Origin: Patiria miniata
Taxonomy: Eukaryota; Echinodermata; Asteroidea; Valvatida; Asterinidae
Direction of reading: 5' to 3'
Assembly (NCBI RefSeq): GCF_015706575.1
Contig: NW_024037069.1
Location: 35,361,315-35,425,314, forward strand
DNA length: 64,000 bases
Below the pieces are notes generated by a model. It saw only the letters and a list, made by a program, of their open reading frames with translations, ran no database searches and was not told the DNA's origin. Position numbers and translations under genes: made by a program. Shown here piece after piece: positions 12,735 to 24,723 of this stretch (positions are counted from its first letter, which is position 1; every line of letters starts with the position of its first letter).

Positions 12735-15700
12735 AATGAAGTCATACAACTGTATCTCAGAAGTGAGATTTGAAAAGTTTCTGCACTTACTCGTTCGCTC
12801 CAGTTTTAGATTTCAAATTTCAATGTGTTGTAAACACTCCGACCTCTACATGCAATTTAAAAAGGTCCTATCTTTGTGAGATCTCGTTAACAAATTCCAT
12901 CTATTGTTGTGTCGCTGGCCTCCCCTTTTGTGAATAATAACCTTAGAGATCTGGAGGAAGGCCTGAACAGGTAAACACCAGTGGGTTTAAAAGCTTTGAC
13001 AAAATGGGAACAAATCTTGCATGAAAGGCTGATCCAGGATAGGTGGGGGTATTTTAACGCTTTGCTTGATTGTCCAGACTGCTCCAGGTTATCAATAGTA
13101 GGAACATCCGTCCCCTTGGGACGAATTGTGGGCAAAAGATGAGTCAGTATTTGGGCCAAGTCTTTGCAGTCCAACAAGCGGTCTACCTTTCTTGAGCTGT
13201 TATAGTCTATAACTAAAGTAATTCGAGGAAAAGTTCTGTCTGAATAACAGGAAATGTATGCTAATTTTAAGATCATTTCATGGCCCCAATGTGCCGATGT
13301 TGACAGGAAAGTGGACATTTTGCTTAAGTACTGAAGTTAATTAATTATGATTCTTGTTGGGCAAGTCCAAGAAAAGGTCCATTTTGTCCCATATGTAATA
13401 TTATGCTTTCTTTAATAATCATCGCAAAGACGGCAACACCACAAATCTGGGTCTTTATTTGCTGTTCTTATTGTAAAAATCCACGTTTCCCACACAAATG
13501 AGATGATCATTTTGCAGACAGTTGTAAATTTCAATGTACCCAGGGTAATACAAGAAGCCTCTCATAAAGAATAATCCAATATCTGCCCTGTATCACAATG
13601 ATTAATTCAATGGCCAATTACCACGGCAACAGGTTGGCCCAAGGTCACATGGGCCTGTTGGTTGTCAGGTCAACCAATGATCTTTCATTGACATGTACCG
13701 TTTTGTACCATCAATTGTGTGGATTTAATGTGGCAGTCTGATGGCATGTGAGAGTCACATAGAGTACGATGTGTATAAATCTGTGAAAAATACCCATGAA
13801 TGTTCTGGTAGATACCGGTATTAGAGATGCATGTGGTGTTGGCTTTTTTGACACTTAAATCCAGAAAAGACATTTTTATCAAGAGTTTCTTGGATGGCAC
13901 TATGGCAGTGTATGGAATCAACAATGCTCCTCTAATTTATTCCAATTGCAGTGCAATAATATGGTCATTTCTAATGCTGTGGATTTACATTCATAAATCA
14001 TTCATCACATGGTATAAGCTCATTCCATAAATCTGGGGTCCAAAAGTGACTTGCTTGTGTCTCTGTCTTCTGCCTGATCTTTGCCATAGGTATCATCAAA
14101 ATTAACGTCAAACCATTTTAACTTTGGTACAATGTACATGTACTTACCTTTACATACACGTAATCACTCTTGAAGAGAGAAGGCATTGAATAATGTGTCC
14201 TGAATTTACAAAATCTTCCAGTGCATGCACATCAGATGTTAAAGGGACACACACAAAAATGGATCCTACATGTATGGAATGACCCTGTACCCCATGCATC
14301 TTTTTGAAATGAGTGCAAGCTCTCAGTTAAAAGTTTGGATGCTGACAAGTCATGGGAAAAGACCCCCCCCCCCCCCAAATCCATCCATAAAACCTATCAT
14401 GAGGTTTGGGAGGATTTTGTAGGATTGAAGATGTACCTGAGAGCCCATCCCCTGTGGGGCTTGATGCTCCTCTAAATGTCAAGTACAAGAATGTGCTAAT
14501 TGAATTCCAGAACGGCAAAGTCTTTCACAGGATTCGTTTCATTCCATCCATTCATTCATTCTTTTAATTTGTTTATTTGGAGAGTTCTCTGCAAATGTAT
14601 GTATTCCTCTTGATGAGGTTGTTACACGTACATGTATGTAAGGTTAAATGTAACTGAATGTCAAGAAGTGGGAATACCTGGCTTACGTATCATTCAGTAG
14701 GCCTAACTATCTTTAAAATGAACTTAAGTAAGGGTGAAATCTCATCTTCAGCAGCAAGGTAAAATATTTAGATTCCAGATTTTTTTTTTTTTATACCAGC
14801 GCTTCTTTTGAACATGATCACTGAACAAATACAGGATGCACAGTGGCATAGTTGGTGGACATGATGTTTGCTTCAAGTGCAAATAAGCTCAGCTTTGACG
14901 AGCGTGTTACACCAATGCAGACAGGCGGGCAGCAAAGGACTTGTTTAAATATTGGCCAGACATTGTGGATTGTTTGGAGTTCGGCTGCATGCAAACCAGA
15001 TTACATTTACAACAACAACGCAGGGGACCAAGTCCTTAGTAGGCAAAGGGTGATTGAGTTGAATGTTAACCGGTGTCCATACAGTGGGTGTTGGATGATG
15101 CACTGTCTCGTTATGAATTATTCAGCTGGATGCCTTGAAATACAAATATATGTAATACCCTTGCATGTGGACTACAACATTGGAAAGAAACATTTAGCTG
15201 ATTTTACAACACACACTTGATGTCAGAATGAAATACCTATTATCGAGATACATGTACAATGTACATGTACTGTATATGATGTACAGCACAGCAAAAAGCA
15301 GCTTTACTGATCAATCAACCTGCTTCAACTAAGCTAGAAATTGTTGATTTAAATAGTCATCAGTTTTAGTTTTGCTGCTCATACATGCATCATATGGGCT
15401 ACTGCCGCAAAGAAAAGGCCCAATGCAATTTACCATTCTGCAGCAAGTTCCTAATAATTTACCCAAGTGTACAGCTACACAACAGCAACTTTGTTCTAGC
15501 CACTCGCCCACTCCACTGGACATTTGGCCAAAAAAACAAGCACATACAAGTAGACAATTCCACTGGTTTTCTCACAGATTCATGAGTTGAACTTAAAGTG
15601 TGTTTAATACTGAACTCAACTCTACACTAAGTTATAGCCCTACCTCCGTTTGGTGTCCTGAAGTCTTTAAGGCGGTCCAAACAATTCTACTTTCTAAGTT

Positions 15701-18700
15701 TCAGGGTTCCTTCAAAGCATATATGCAGAGTTTACACCATAGGAAATATTACCTTAACGGCTTCTGAAGAACTCTTAACACCAATACACATCCATTCATT
15801 GGAGCATGATTGGAGGTCAGTGTTTGTTGGCCAATAACACCACCCTATTAGTAATTATTCAAAGAAGCAGTGTACCATATTACATATCAAACCAGTCATT
15901 CAACCCCCACAGTGTGGTGTCGCCCACAGCCACGAAAACCATTGTCTGCAATTTTTAAAGAACCATGTTCCATGAAGTCCACAAAACCGAATGACGTTTA
16001 CGGTGACCGCGCGCTTATAAAAGAAAACTTCCACTTGCATAATTGCCAGTGGTGAAAACATCCGCCCTACTTATCACCTTTTGTGCGCAGACTTCCAGAA
16101 ATTCTCCTAAATATTTTCCCACACAGGAAAAATGCCAAATTTCAATATGAGTCAAGATTCTCCCTTCAAGGATGAAAAGTTTATGGAATTAGGATAGAAG
16201 GGGAAACAATCAGAACAAAAACACATTCCACAACTATGCCGAAAAGCCAGTAACCAAATTTTTAAGTTGGTCAGAAAATGGTTCAACTTTGATGACACCT
16301 TTAAAATTTGAAGGTTAAAAATTGTTCTGGTAAATCAGAAAGTTAACTTCTTGGCGTTAAAGCTGAAGAGGTAGCCCTGAAAAACGTAGCCTCCCATGGA
16401 TTTGATGGTATTGTTGGGGAATGTTTGGGGAATGTTTAGTGAATGGTTAACGGCCTTGTGGGAATGCTTTGGGATTATTTGTGGGGTGTGGATGAAGGGT
16501 TGTTTTTCTTAGAAAAACCTTGCAGAGACAATTCCTAACAGAAGTTGTGGAATTCAATCTTGGTTTGAAAACAGACGCCATACACGCAGGGCTGCTCATT
16601 TGCTAGTCTGATTGCTTTGCATTCAGGAAGATATTTACAAAGGACTCCACTTCTCTGAGGTAACTTAAAGCAAAAGTTGCAAGGGAGTAACTGAAGGGTG
16701 AAACATGGAGCCTTCAACGAGAACAAAAAAGTTATACATGTATGGTTTCACCTATTTCAGAACTTGGTCTCAGACAGAAAAAAAACTGTTCATGTACGTG
16801 TAAATATGAACTAATTTTCCTTCGGCTGGAACTGGAAGTAATTTCAAAAGTACACTGTGATTATTAAAATGTCAAAATTATTTCTACACTTTAGAATAAT
16901 TTAGTTCTGCGTTTGACTCTAGAAGACCTCTCAAAATGGGTGTTAGACGTTTCTCCCTTTTTACAGAACTTTTCTAATGATGGATTGGTGGTATGGTCAT
17001 TAATGCCTCCTCAATAAGAAATTACAAATAAACAAATAGGCCTAATAAGTAATAAAACATTTTTTAATACAAAAACCAAGGAAGGGGTGTGTTCATATGT
17101 GTGCCAAGTTGAAAGCATTTTTGTAGTGCTTGCCTTGCTTTCAAAATATAAATAGTCTTATTAGGTTAGTTTATCATATTCATGGTATGAACTACCAGTA
17201 TTCCTCGGTCTAGAACCAAAGTGCCGAAAACCAGTTATCTGTCATGACTGATGCAAATAACAAATAACAAGCAATTTAGATCCAGCACTGAAAAACAACA
17301 ATAAAACACTTTTTGCATGACTGATTTGGAGGCATTGCAATAAATCATGGAGGCTTCAATACTACCAATGACAATGCCTCAAGGCTTGATGTCTGGCATA
17401 ACTGACTGAAAAGGCACAGCTTTAGAATGGAATTTGTAAGGTCGCAGGACTGTCTTTCCACCATCAGGCATGGAACAAGGACCCACAGGGATGCTCATCA
17501 AGGGCAAATACTGACCAGGGGTGTACAAACAAAATTAGCCAGGGGTGTAAAAAAAGTTCTGCCTTGGATTTTGAGGAGGAATTCCCTGTAATTGCATGTA
17601 TTGTACAGCCTCCCTTGAAGACATCAATTGTAACAATATGTGTCACCATGGTGACAAGCCAAAGCCTGATTTTAAGGGATTGCAAGTAAAGAACAAAAAC
17701 ATTTCTAACTACTGTACATGTACATAATGTATGTGTACCAGGACCATTTGTCATTCTGATTTTGCATGTATACATGTACATGGCCCATCTGTTCGATTCT
17801 GATATTCCATTTCTAGCCATTTGTCCAGAACACCTGTTTAATAATTGGTACACTGCCAATATTATGTAACCTTGTGCACTGTTGATGGGTTTGGGTCAAT
17901 TTCCAGACCTTTGCATTGTCCAAGGTCTTCTGCGATTGGTGGTTCATAAGCTTAAAATTAATCACACCAATATCCTTGATAGAAGAGACCTCTTTGCCTC
18001 CAGTTCAAGTACTGTGACTAAAGAGCTTGTTGCTATGTTCGATTTTTATTCCGAAAAATAGATTCCTTTATTCTTAAAATTTTGCTATTTTTCTAGCAAT
18101 AGGCCTACGAATGTTATGCACTTTTTTAATGAGATATTGACCAAAAATCAGCCCATAGACCTATAAAGTCATAATTGAATGTTTTTCCTATACACAATAT
18201 TATGGATTATTGACTGCCAGACAATAATTCTGTTCTTGTGGGGTGGGTATGATTCAGAAAGGGCCATACAGACGAAACGCTCTACTTTAGGCTAGCTTTT
18301 CATCAATTAAAAATCTTGCCAAATGTGAAATCTAGGAATTACACCTGCTTTGATTGGACATTTTCAAACCATTTACAAATATCATGAATCTGCTCAGCTT
18401 AAAAAAAACTGTACTGGCAAATTTGTCCTTCCCAAGGGTCAAAGGTCATAAGTTTAACGCTCCCCGATAGACTATGGCACAATGGCAGACAGAAGTGAAA
18501 CGCGACCCCTTGCGTACATGTCGCCATGGTAACACACAGCATTCACAATGCAATGCTGTATAGCATGTGTATGTGGAATGTGTCCATACTTTCCTGATGA
18601 CTGCATAGAAGTTGTTTACAAGAACTGCATGCCTCCCTGTCTACCATGTACATGTATGCCTGATTACAAACATGACTTTATAATAATAATTAATCACAAT

Positions 18701-21700
18701 ACAAAGCAAAACAGACCTGATTTTTTTACAATGTTTTCCCTGCTTTGAATAAATGCAGGTACACGTACTGGGTATGAATGATCAAACTGATTTTGAGCTT
18801 GTATTTAAAATAATAGATACATTTGTACAGAGTACGTACATTGTAGCCTACTTCATAGACTCACTTAATAATATGCATAATAGTTCCATGATATAATCAA
18901 TTTCAGGGCAAAATTTCAAGTTTGCTTGTTTAGTTTGCTAAGCATAAATCAGCTGACAGCCAGTTACATTGTACAGGCAATATGTACATCGCATGGCATT
19001 TTGACTGGTAATTAACCTGGTTGTACCAAGCATAAATTTTACTTACACTGTAAGCGGATCCATTGTGTACTGTAAGCAGATCCATCGAATTGGCTCTCAC
19101 CAACTTCAATTTCAAAATTGTCGTCCAAAACCAAAAAATCACTCTCCCTCCTCTGGTTTAAACACTCCTACATGTACAATGTACCCTAAGTGTACGATCC
19201 ACCACTGATAACTGGGCCCAAATGTCTGATCTCTGAAACAAAATAAACATTACCTGTATCAACAGTCCATGAGGTAACTTGATGTAGAACCACGGAATTA
19301 TTACTATCACCAAGGTCGTCTTTCAAATCAATCAAATCCACAGATAAATATGGTGTGATTTACTGGATAGGATATGTGCAGTTAATCAGGCTGTACTGTG
19401 AACCACCTGTGAAACATTCATCACACCTCTTGCAAGCATGAATGGATGCAACCTGTGTGCAGCATTAATTGATTGCATTCGATACCAGCATACATAAGTT
19501 TCCATTAGCGTTTCATTATCTATTCTGATTTCAACTGGAATGTGTTCATATCATACACCACTTGAACTATGGATTATATTTCAATGCCTAGATTCGCGGA
19601 GACAAAAGTGTAGCAAATAGGCGTAACTTATTTCAAATATTTACACCCTAAGGCAAAGTTCAGTTTAGATTTTTGCTCCTTTGATCATAACAGTTTGTAC
19701 TTACACAAAGCGATACTGGTTTATGGTGCCAAGAAAGCGTCCATTCCAAAGTTCAAAATATTCACGGTAGCCTGGTTACTTCAACTTTAAATATGAAAGA
19801 TCAAATCCAAAAAATGTCAAGTTTGTTTACGATATATATTTATAGTTTTGGGATTTTTCAGGCTATAAATTTAGTGCATCATTTCAGAATTTATTTTACA
19901 GATAAACAGCCTACTGTATTTTATTTGTTTACATTATGATTACATCTGGTTAAGTTTTTATTAACATGAATAGATGCGACATGTAATGTATGTATGTCAC
20001 ATTTCAGAGGGAGCTACAATGTATACTTGAAATTTTGCTCAAAAGGAAAAGGTGTCTTCAGCGATTTTTCCCAATGACCAAAAATGCAAAAATAGCTATT
20101 TAACCAATCTCAAAAGTAACATGGGAAAATTTGCATGGGTAGACACACTAGCAGTTTCAATCAACTTCAAATTAGTTTCCTGGTTTTCTGCTTAAAACGC
20201 TCCACTTTAGCTAACGATCCAGATTTTTCTGGGCTGAGATTCAGTCCTGTCCTCTCTTTAATTTAACCCTACATGTAGTAACTTGTGAGTCGTTAGTCAT
20301 TTTTGTCACGATACTCCACATGAATCCTGAATTTTCAAAAAGCCTTCACTCTGAAGTCTGAAGCGAAGGAAGCGAAGGAGGTCTTTGGGTTCCCTCCATT
20401 AGTCCGTTAGTTAGTGCTGAAAGTTTCCACAGTAATTAGCTCCACTTTCACACTACATAACATGTACCGGTATCTTCCTGGCAAATCCTTCCAAACTTCC
20501 AAGTAGATTTTGAATTATCTGGAACAGTTAATGTTTACATAGTAGGCCCGTTTATGGAGGAAGAGATCAATGTTACGGCTGGTTCATCTAAAGTTAACGT
20601 CTTTCTGGACCTGTCAAAACTTTTTGTCAATAAAAATGTAAGGATACTTACACTCTAATGAGCAACAGTTGTGGAGAAAACATGTACAGCATGTACATGT
20701 GTGCTAGTACACATGTGTGTGTGGGCACATGTATTCAGGCAGCTGCCAGTAATGTCTTAATCCTGACAAGACAGTGCTCCAAGTCTACACAAGATCCTCA
20801 CCGTCAGTATTGTGTCAAATACAACAATGTGCCTTCATTTTCTTCTAGTCTTCTTCCAGCACACCTGATCCCCATTCTGATCTCAACACAAACAATCGCA
20901 TACCTCCACATGCACACACAGCCCCCCTGCAGCCTGATGTGAGGCTGGTCTCATTTACATGTCATGAATATCCATCAGGACTGTTCCATACACTTTTAAA
21001 GGGGTGCACAACCAGCAAATGTTAATGCATTTTAAATTTTTACTTCAAATAAAAAACACATTCCCAGTGTGAGTATTGACATTCACAAGTGATCAGCATA
21101 GACTCTAACTTTCCCCTTACAATTCAAAGTACCCCCCCCCCCAAAAAAAGTGGTGTTTTTAGTTTTAAATATTTAGATCTGAGCCAAAATCAAATATTAT
21201 AACTGGGACAACTTGTAGACAGTTTAAATACCACTGAAATTCCAGTAGCCAGATACAGTAGCTGGCAGAAAACAAAATACTGACCTACTTCAGAGGGACA
21301 ATGGAATTTTCTGCATTAAATACAATTTTTATCAGATCATTTCACAGCAATATTTATTTTTCTGTCAGGCTGCCTAGGCTCCAAGAATCCAGAGGTCTTT
21401 AGGGTCCCTCATGCAACATTATTTATTAGTTATAGTTCAAGAGTTTATGACATTTCTGCTCCCATAAGTGAGATGTTGAATTTCTCCAAACACTGATTTG
21501 ACATTGCCAACAAGATATTACATTTTTGTATTGGGAAAAAGGAGCCGAGCACTTGCAGGGGGTAAAAATGAGTTGTACCGGTATGAACTTGTGTCCGGCA
21601 ATTTGGTTTTTTTTCCACTTGTACATGTAGGACTGATTCCCCTAGGGTGGTACATTTGTACATAACTTGTAACTGCAAAGTAGAAGTGTACAGACAGAGA

Positions 21701-24700
21701 AATAATAAACAAACCAAGTACCAGTATACATGTGTTGTACTGTGACATACTGGTACATGTACACATACATGTACATATAGAATTGTTTGATGTGGGGCAA
21801 CATTTTTGACAGGTTCCAGTTATTTGTCAAATGCCTTCCAAAATTTCCCCTTCTATTCCTTGGGGAAATAATAGCCATTTATCACTCTTCCGTTGACATT
21901 TTTCAACAACAAATGTTCAGTTGGTTTTGTACACAAAAATCGGGAGCCAAGGACGATGTTCGGTATAGCCGAATTTTTGGTATAGCGGTGTTCGGTATAG
22001 CGACGTTGTATGTAATTCATCACGAGCCAATCACAAGTCATTCAGTCGCAAGTCAAGTCACAAACTATTAATTTTTAATCCTGTTACTAGTGACTAATAG
22101 CCTTGTGCACTGACTTGTGATTTGACTAGTGATTTGACTTGCGATTGACTTGATTTCAACTTTGGTTACAGCATTCACCCTCCTTTTGTTTGATCAGTCA
22201 CAGACATTCAAAAGTTCAATTCTGTTCCCCTGCCATGCCTTTTAAACAGGCTAGTCACCAACAGTCAGATCGTATTTCTAGTAAGCACTGTGACAGTCAA
22301 ATTCCATCGGCAGACAAAAGCAGGTGACTGGTAGGCACAGGTGGCTTATCAATCTCCTACAGTCAACTGTAACTATTTCTAACCACTGTCACTTTGCCTC
22401 TCAATAAGATCTTGTTATGATGCAAACATCAGGCCACTTAAAATCTATTGATTTGTACATTTCAGGTCAATCCAGTCAGAAAGCAGTTTGCAGCAGTTTT
22501 ATTCATTTTCATACTTCTAACTTTTCTGTTAGAATAGTTATACAGGGTGAGTAAAAACCCCCGAAACCCAAATGTCGGGACCATTGTTTTAGTGAAGTTC
22601 TGAATGTAGCACTTTCAAAATCTAGGATATGAAAGCTCAATTCATAAGCTTTCTTTTAGTATAAAATCATTCAAATCACTTATGTACTTTTCAAGTTACA
22701 GACTTTTAAAGGCAACCACCGTTTTAGAGTTCTGTCCATGGATCACAAAAAGGTAAGTGTTCTTTCAGCAAAACGAAAACAAATCACTATAGGGATGTGT
22801 GTGAATTGTTTTTGTTTTGCTGAAAGAACGCACACCTATTGTGTGATCCGTGGACAGAACTTTAAAACGGTGGTTGTGTTTAAAATTCCATAACTTAAAA
22901 AGTCCATAAGTGATTTGAATGATTCTTGTACTAAAAGAAAGCGTATGAATTGGGCTTTCATATCCCAGATTTTAAAAGTGCTACCTGCAGAACTTCACTA
23001 AAACAATGGTCCCGACATTTGGGTTTCGTGTTTTTTTGACTCACCCTGTAGTTTAAATGAATAATTGAATTAAATATAAAATTGTCTTACCTTAGACTCA
23101 AGACAGTCTTTCTCTGCCATCCAAGACTCATCCAGGATTATCTCTTTGAATGCTGAATCCTTCAACAATTGTTTGATGTTCAATTGACTCTGTGGTTTCG
23201 GACTAGATGCTGCGATTTCATTGGACGGTTTCTTAGCCTCACTCTCATAATGCACAATCTCATTGGCCCGATGCTGGTTAATTTGAATACTGGTATCCTC
23301 CTCAGGAGATAATGCTGTTGCACTGGAATGCTGACTGGTAACCGATTGCAAAATATTTAGCACTTGTGGCCGTGGGGCTGGCACATCCACAGAAATTTTG
23401 TTATGATTTTCAGAAGTCGACGATTGTCCAATTTGATTGGGAAGATTTCCACTAGGATCTGGTTGACTCTGCACTGGTACTTGGTCTGTATTTGGTGGCT
23501 CCTGATTGGCTGGGAAGGGATCCCATGATGCTGATGCTGCACTCTGATTGGCCAGGGACTCTGATTCACTTGGCTGAGCAAATGATGACCAAAGGTCATC
23601 CTCCTCAGCAGTCACTGTGAAAGGCAACCAAATAAAAAGTTATGCTCACAAGAGGGCGCTATACACTATTCATGGTGCAAAAACTTCCCACATATTTGGA
23701 TAGAAACAAAGCTAATTGTGACCTGTTCACTCAGAATGTCAAGACCAATTTTTCTTTATTGATTAAGAGGTTTTTAACAAAAGAGAAGATGGTTCAAGCT
23801 TCTGATGGATATATCCATTTAAAACTAACTCAAATTTTTAGTTGTAGCCATTTTCCACATGCAGATATATTACATTAGAAGATGAAACAAAATATTGGAC
23901 AAATACTGAGGAAGAACTACATGTATATCTTCAAAATCCACAATTTGCTTCCCTGAACATACACCAAATCTTGCTTAATTGTTAAGGCTTTTGGTGTCTG
24001 TATGCATTGAATTATAAACCCTTAGTCATCCCCCCCCCCTCCCAAACGTTTTTGGAAAAAATTTGAAAAAAATCTGGATCCTCGAATAGTCAAACTGGCT
24101 GTTTATGAAAAAAAATAATGCATTAAAACTTTCCGTTTATACGTCTTACCTGATATAGTCTTGAATTCTTCGTCTACCAGACCGGATCTGAAAATCAAAT
24201 CAGTCTCCGACATCTCACAGAAATTATCCGTGAAGCCCGCTCCAAACATGTCAGTACTCGGCCCAAATGGGTTTGCTGTTAGTTCCGATCCTGAACTTGG
24301 TTGAGGTATCGTTGGACTGGATGGAGTCTGCTGTGAGGCCTCATGGATGTCCAAGGCTGGTGTGTGGGTCGTGGGGCCGTCCCCCCACGCTGACGTAGAA
24401 ACTGTCCCATCAGGCGACAGATCGTCATGATTACCGTTGGACATTACCGGCCAGTCGGAAGCATCGTCTGGTATATTCCAATGTGTCTCATCAATACTGG
24501 TTGAAATTTCTCGTTTAGTAGATTTATTTGAGCTGCCTCCATCGTCGAATGCTGTATTTGGGGTTTCGTTGGAATGCAGATCTTCGGCAAATTCGTCTTT
24601 GGTGAATTCGCCACTGACGCCGTTACTGTTGCCGTTGGATACGGCCTGGTGGGGTGGCGGGTCAGCAGCATCCTTCCAGGGTGTTAAGGTTTGCTTGTTT

Positions 24701-24723
24701 AGCGTCTTCGGTTCGGCATCCAT
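1005..24723 (-). CDS. MISP/AKAP2-C-like actin-cytoskeleton scaffold protein, long isoform (1,974 aa)
   Basis: Seven coding exons on the minus strand: 24723-24150, 23614-23091, 9960-6169, 5776-5278, 4845-4603, 2297-2080 and 1079-1005. All have GT donors and AG acceptors and the phases match at every junction. The protein is mostly disordered and acidic. It contains five copies of a helical motif, at about residues 1310, 1456, 1681, 1774 and 1888; two are ETPMERDIRLAEERE and TLIEQEIRLQQERE. These closely resemble the TPIEREIRLAQERE motif of vertebrate MISP. The last exon ends RRSLIMAQQWEDMFK, matching the RHKNAMAERWES-type end of MISP and AKAP2. MISP bundles actin at the cortex and links spindle orientation to focal adhesions; AKAP2 scaffolds protein kinase A. 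The N-terminus has NPF (in TANPFGPS), DPF and DLW motifs that could bind endocytic adaptors (inference). The start at 24723 is the first ATG of the open exon. Family call strong; exact orthology (MISP versus PALM2AKAP2) unresolved. Confidence 0.85.
1158..1312. mobile_element. 155-bp MITE with 22-bp terminal inverted repeats
   Basis: 1158-1179 (ACTCTAAAGCCCGGTTCATA..) is the exact reverse complement of 1291-1312. The interior is GCGAAAGCGAA / TTCGC-rich with a CpG-rich TGACGTCA centre. It is non-coding and lies in the last intron of gene 1. No convincing target duplication was found. Confidence 0.75.
1743..1956. mobile_element. 214-bp hairpin element (family H1, full copy) with histone-type stem-loop motif
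   Basis: Arms 1743-1831 and 1868-1956 are nearly perfect inverted repeats of about 89 bp around a 36-bp spacer that itself contains GGTCAG..CTGACC. Each arm carries GGTTCTTTTCAGAACC or its complement. It shares the downstream segment CCACCATGCAAAGCCTCAAATC with the other two H1 copies, so the element probably extends to about 1985. Confidence 0.8.
2080..2297 (-). other. gene 1 exon 6, carrying the last MISP-type helix
   Basis: Separate entry because this exon is easy to miss: its frame has no ATG. It is entered in phase 1 from a TTTTTTTCATACAG acceptor and left in phase 0 at GAG|gtac. It encodes 72 residues including TLIEQEIRLQQEREDQYRR and joins the 1079-1005 exon that carries the conserved C-terminus. 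Confidence 0.85.
2860..3010. mobile_element. 151-bp hairpin element (family H1, second copy)
   Basis: Arms 2860-2922 and 2948-3010 are about 63-bp near-perfect inverted repeats (AGACAAGATAAGTTTGCGGT..). They contain the same GTTTGCGGTA / CATGTGAATAA and GGTTCTGAAAAGAACC blocks as the copy at 1743. The following CCGCCATGCAAACCTTCAAATC matches the shared H1 flank. It lies in the intron between gene 1 exons 6 and 5. Confidence 0.8.
3030..4228. other. intron sequence of gene 1
   Basis: Unique, AT-rich intron sequence between exons 6 and 5 with no recognised coding or RNA feature. An inverted pair around TTATCTTCAAG (about 4031 and 4230) brackets 4050-4225. Confidence 0.4.
4249..4380. repeat. imperfect hairpin, about 130 bp
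   Basis: 4249-4303 (GCGCTCGTGGAACACAG..CTGTGTCCCACAT) and 4322-4380 are inverted copies with a few mismatches. The pattern looks like a decayed MITE. It is intronic in gene 1. Confidence 0.6.
6169..9960 (-). other. gene 1 large central exon (1,264 codons)
   Basis: A single 3.8 kb exon common to both isoforms, in phase 0 at both ends. The acceptor is CGTTATTCTTGCAG before AFTVDLSHRS and the donor is AAAGAG|gtaggt. It starts with an acidic region with eight tandem units, then a Ser/Pro-rich stretch, then a Lys/Glu-rich part with two IIxREIRxQKERE helices (residues near 1310 and 1456). High Ser-Pro content (KSPR, RVSPR, QSPT) suggests kinase regulation (inference). Confidence 0.85.
8849..9532 (-). 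repeat. coding tandem repeat: eight 28-29-residue acidic units in gene 1
   Basis: Within the large exon, eight consecutive units share a core of the type DRFLNDLGDGTVIDEDK or GDSLPSDLGDAGVVDKEITE. Units 1-2 and 7-8 are the FLN/GDGTVID type. Units 3-6 are the SLPSDLG/VVDKEITE type and are nearly identical at the DNA level, which suggests recent expansion. No family recognised. Repeated acidic amphipathic segments could be binding sites or spacers. Confidence 0.85.
9961..11584. other. gene 1 intron downstream of the internal start exon
   Basis: AT-rich unique sequence. No exon, RNA gene or clear transposon recognised. Confidence 0.4.
12700..12735 (+). repeat. (AAC)n microsatellite
   Basis: About twelve consecutive AAC units, directly preceded by a C-run and an A-run. 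It reads as poly-Asn in one frame, which is not a gene. Confidence 0.9.
22031..22154. repeat. foldback repeat of family F1 (copy 2)
   Basis: The left arm has ATCACAAGTCA and GTCGCAAGTCAAGTCACAA units. The right arm has GACTTGTGATTTGACTAGTGA and TTGCGATTGACTTGA units. They flank a short AT-rich core. It is intronic in gene 1, and an ATAGC-type triplet repeat (GGTATAGC, three times) lies just upstream at about 21961-22000. Confidence 0.65.
22543..23048. mobile_element. 506-bp TA-flanked MITE with long inverted repeats (CAGGGTGAGT ends)
   Basis: The two halves are near-perfect inverted copies of about 230 bp, starting CAGGGTGAGT and ending ACTCACCCTG. TA lies directly outside each end (22541-22542 and 23049-23050), as expected for Tc1/mariner-type insertion. 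Its right end is only about 42 bp from the gene 1 exon 2 donor. A second element with the same termini lies at 57660-58323. Confidence 0.85.
23091..23614 (-). other. gene 1 exon 2 (long isoform only)
   Basis: 524-bp exon, entered in phase 1 after a CCTTTCACAG acceptor and left in phase 0 at AAG|gtaaga. It encodes a Ser/Gln/Pro-rich disordered region with EEDDLWSSFAQ and SWDPFPANQ, then a helical end (LNIKQLLKDSAFKEIIL). It is skipped when transcription starts at the 11881 exon. Confidence 0.8.
23646..23659 (+). promoter_or_regulatory. CTCF-like motif
   Basis: TCACAAGAGGGCGC matches 13 of 14 positions of the CTCF core CCACNAGRGGGCGC. It lies in gene 1 intron 1. Motif match only. Confidence 0.35.
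24150..24723 (-). other. gene 1 exon 1 (long isoform start)
   Basis: Starts MDAEPKTLNKQ at 24723 and ends in phase 1 at TCAG|gtaaga. It encodes 191 residues, acidic and Ser/Thr-rich, with TANPFGPSTDMFGAGF near the end. A possible acceptor (TTATCTGCAG) just upstream of the ATG would allow a separate 5' UTR exon. Confidence 0.8.

Larger units (their letters stand above)
11882..22540. other. long gene 1 intron with internal promoter region
   Basis: About 11 kb of mostly unique AT-rich sequence. Its first few hundred bases next to 11881 should contain the promoter of the short isoform; no TATA box stands out. It contains an (AAC)n microsatellite, poly-C/poly-T runs and many ACATGTACA words. No exon with consistent splice phase was found here. 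Confidence 0.4.

Noticed and set aside
12887-13318. 143-codon minus-strand ORF in the long intron of gene 1.
   Set aside because: No recognised family and no splice-site context or phase fitting gene 1; length is compatible with chance.
14852-15220. 122-codon plus-strand ORF.
   Set aside because: Irregular composition, no homology recognised, no splice context.
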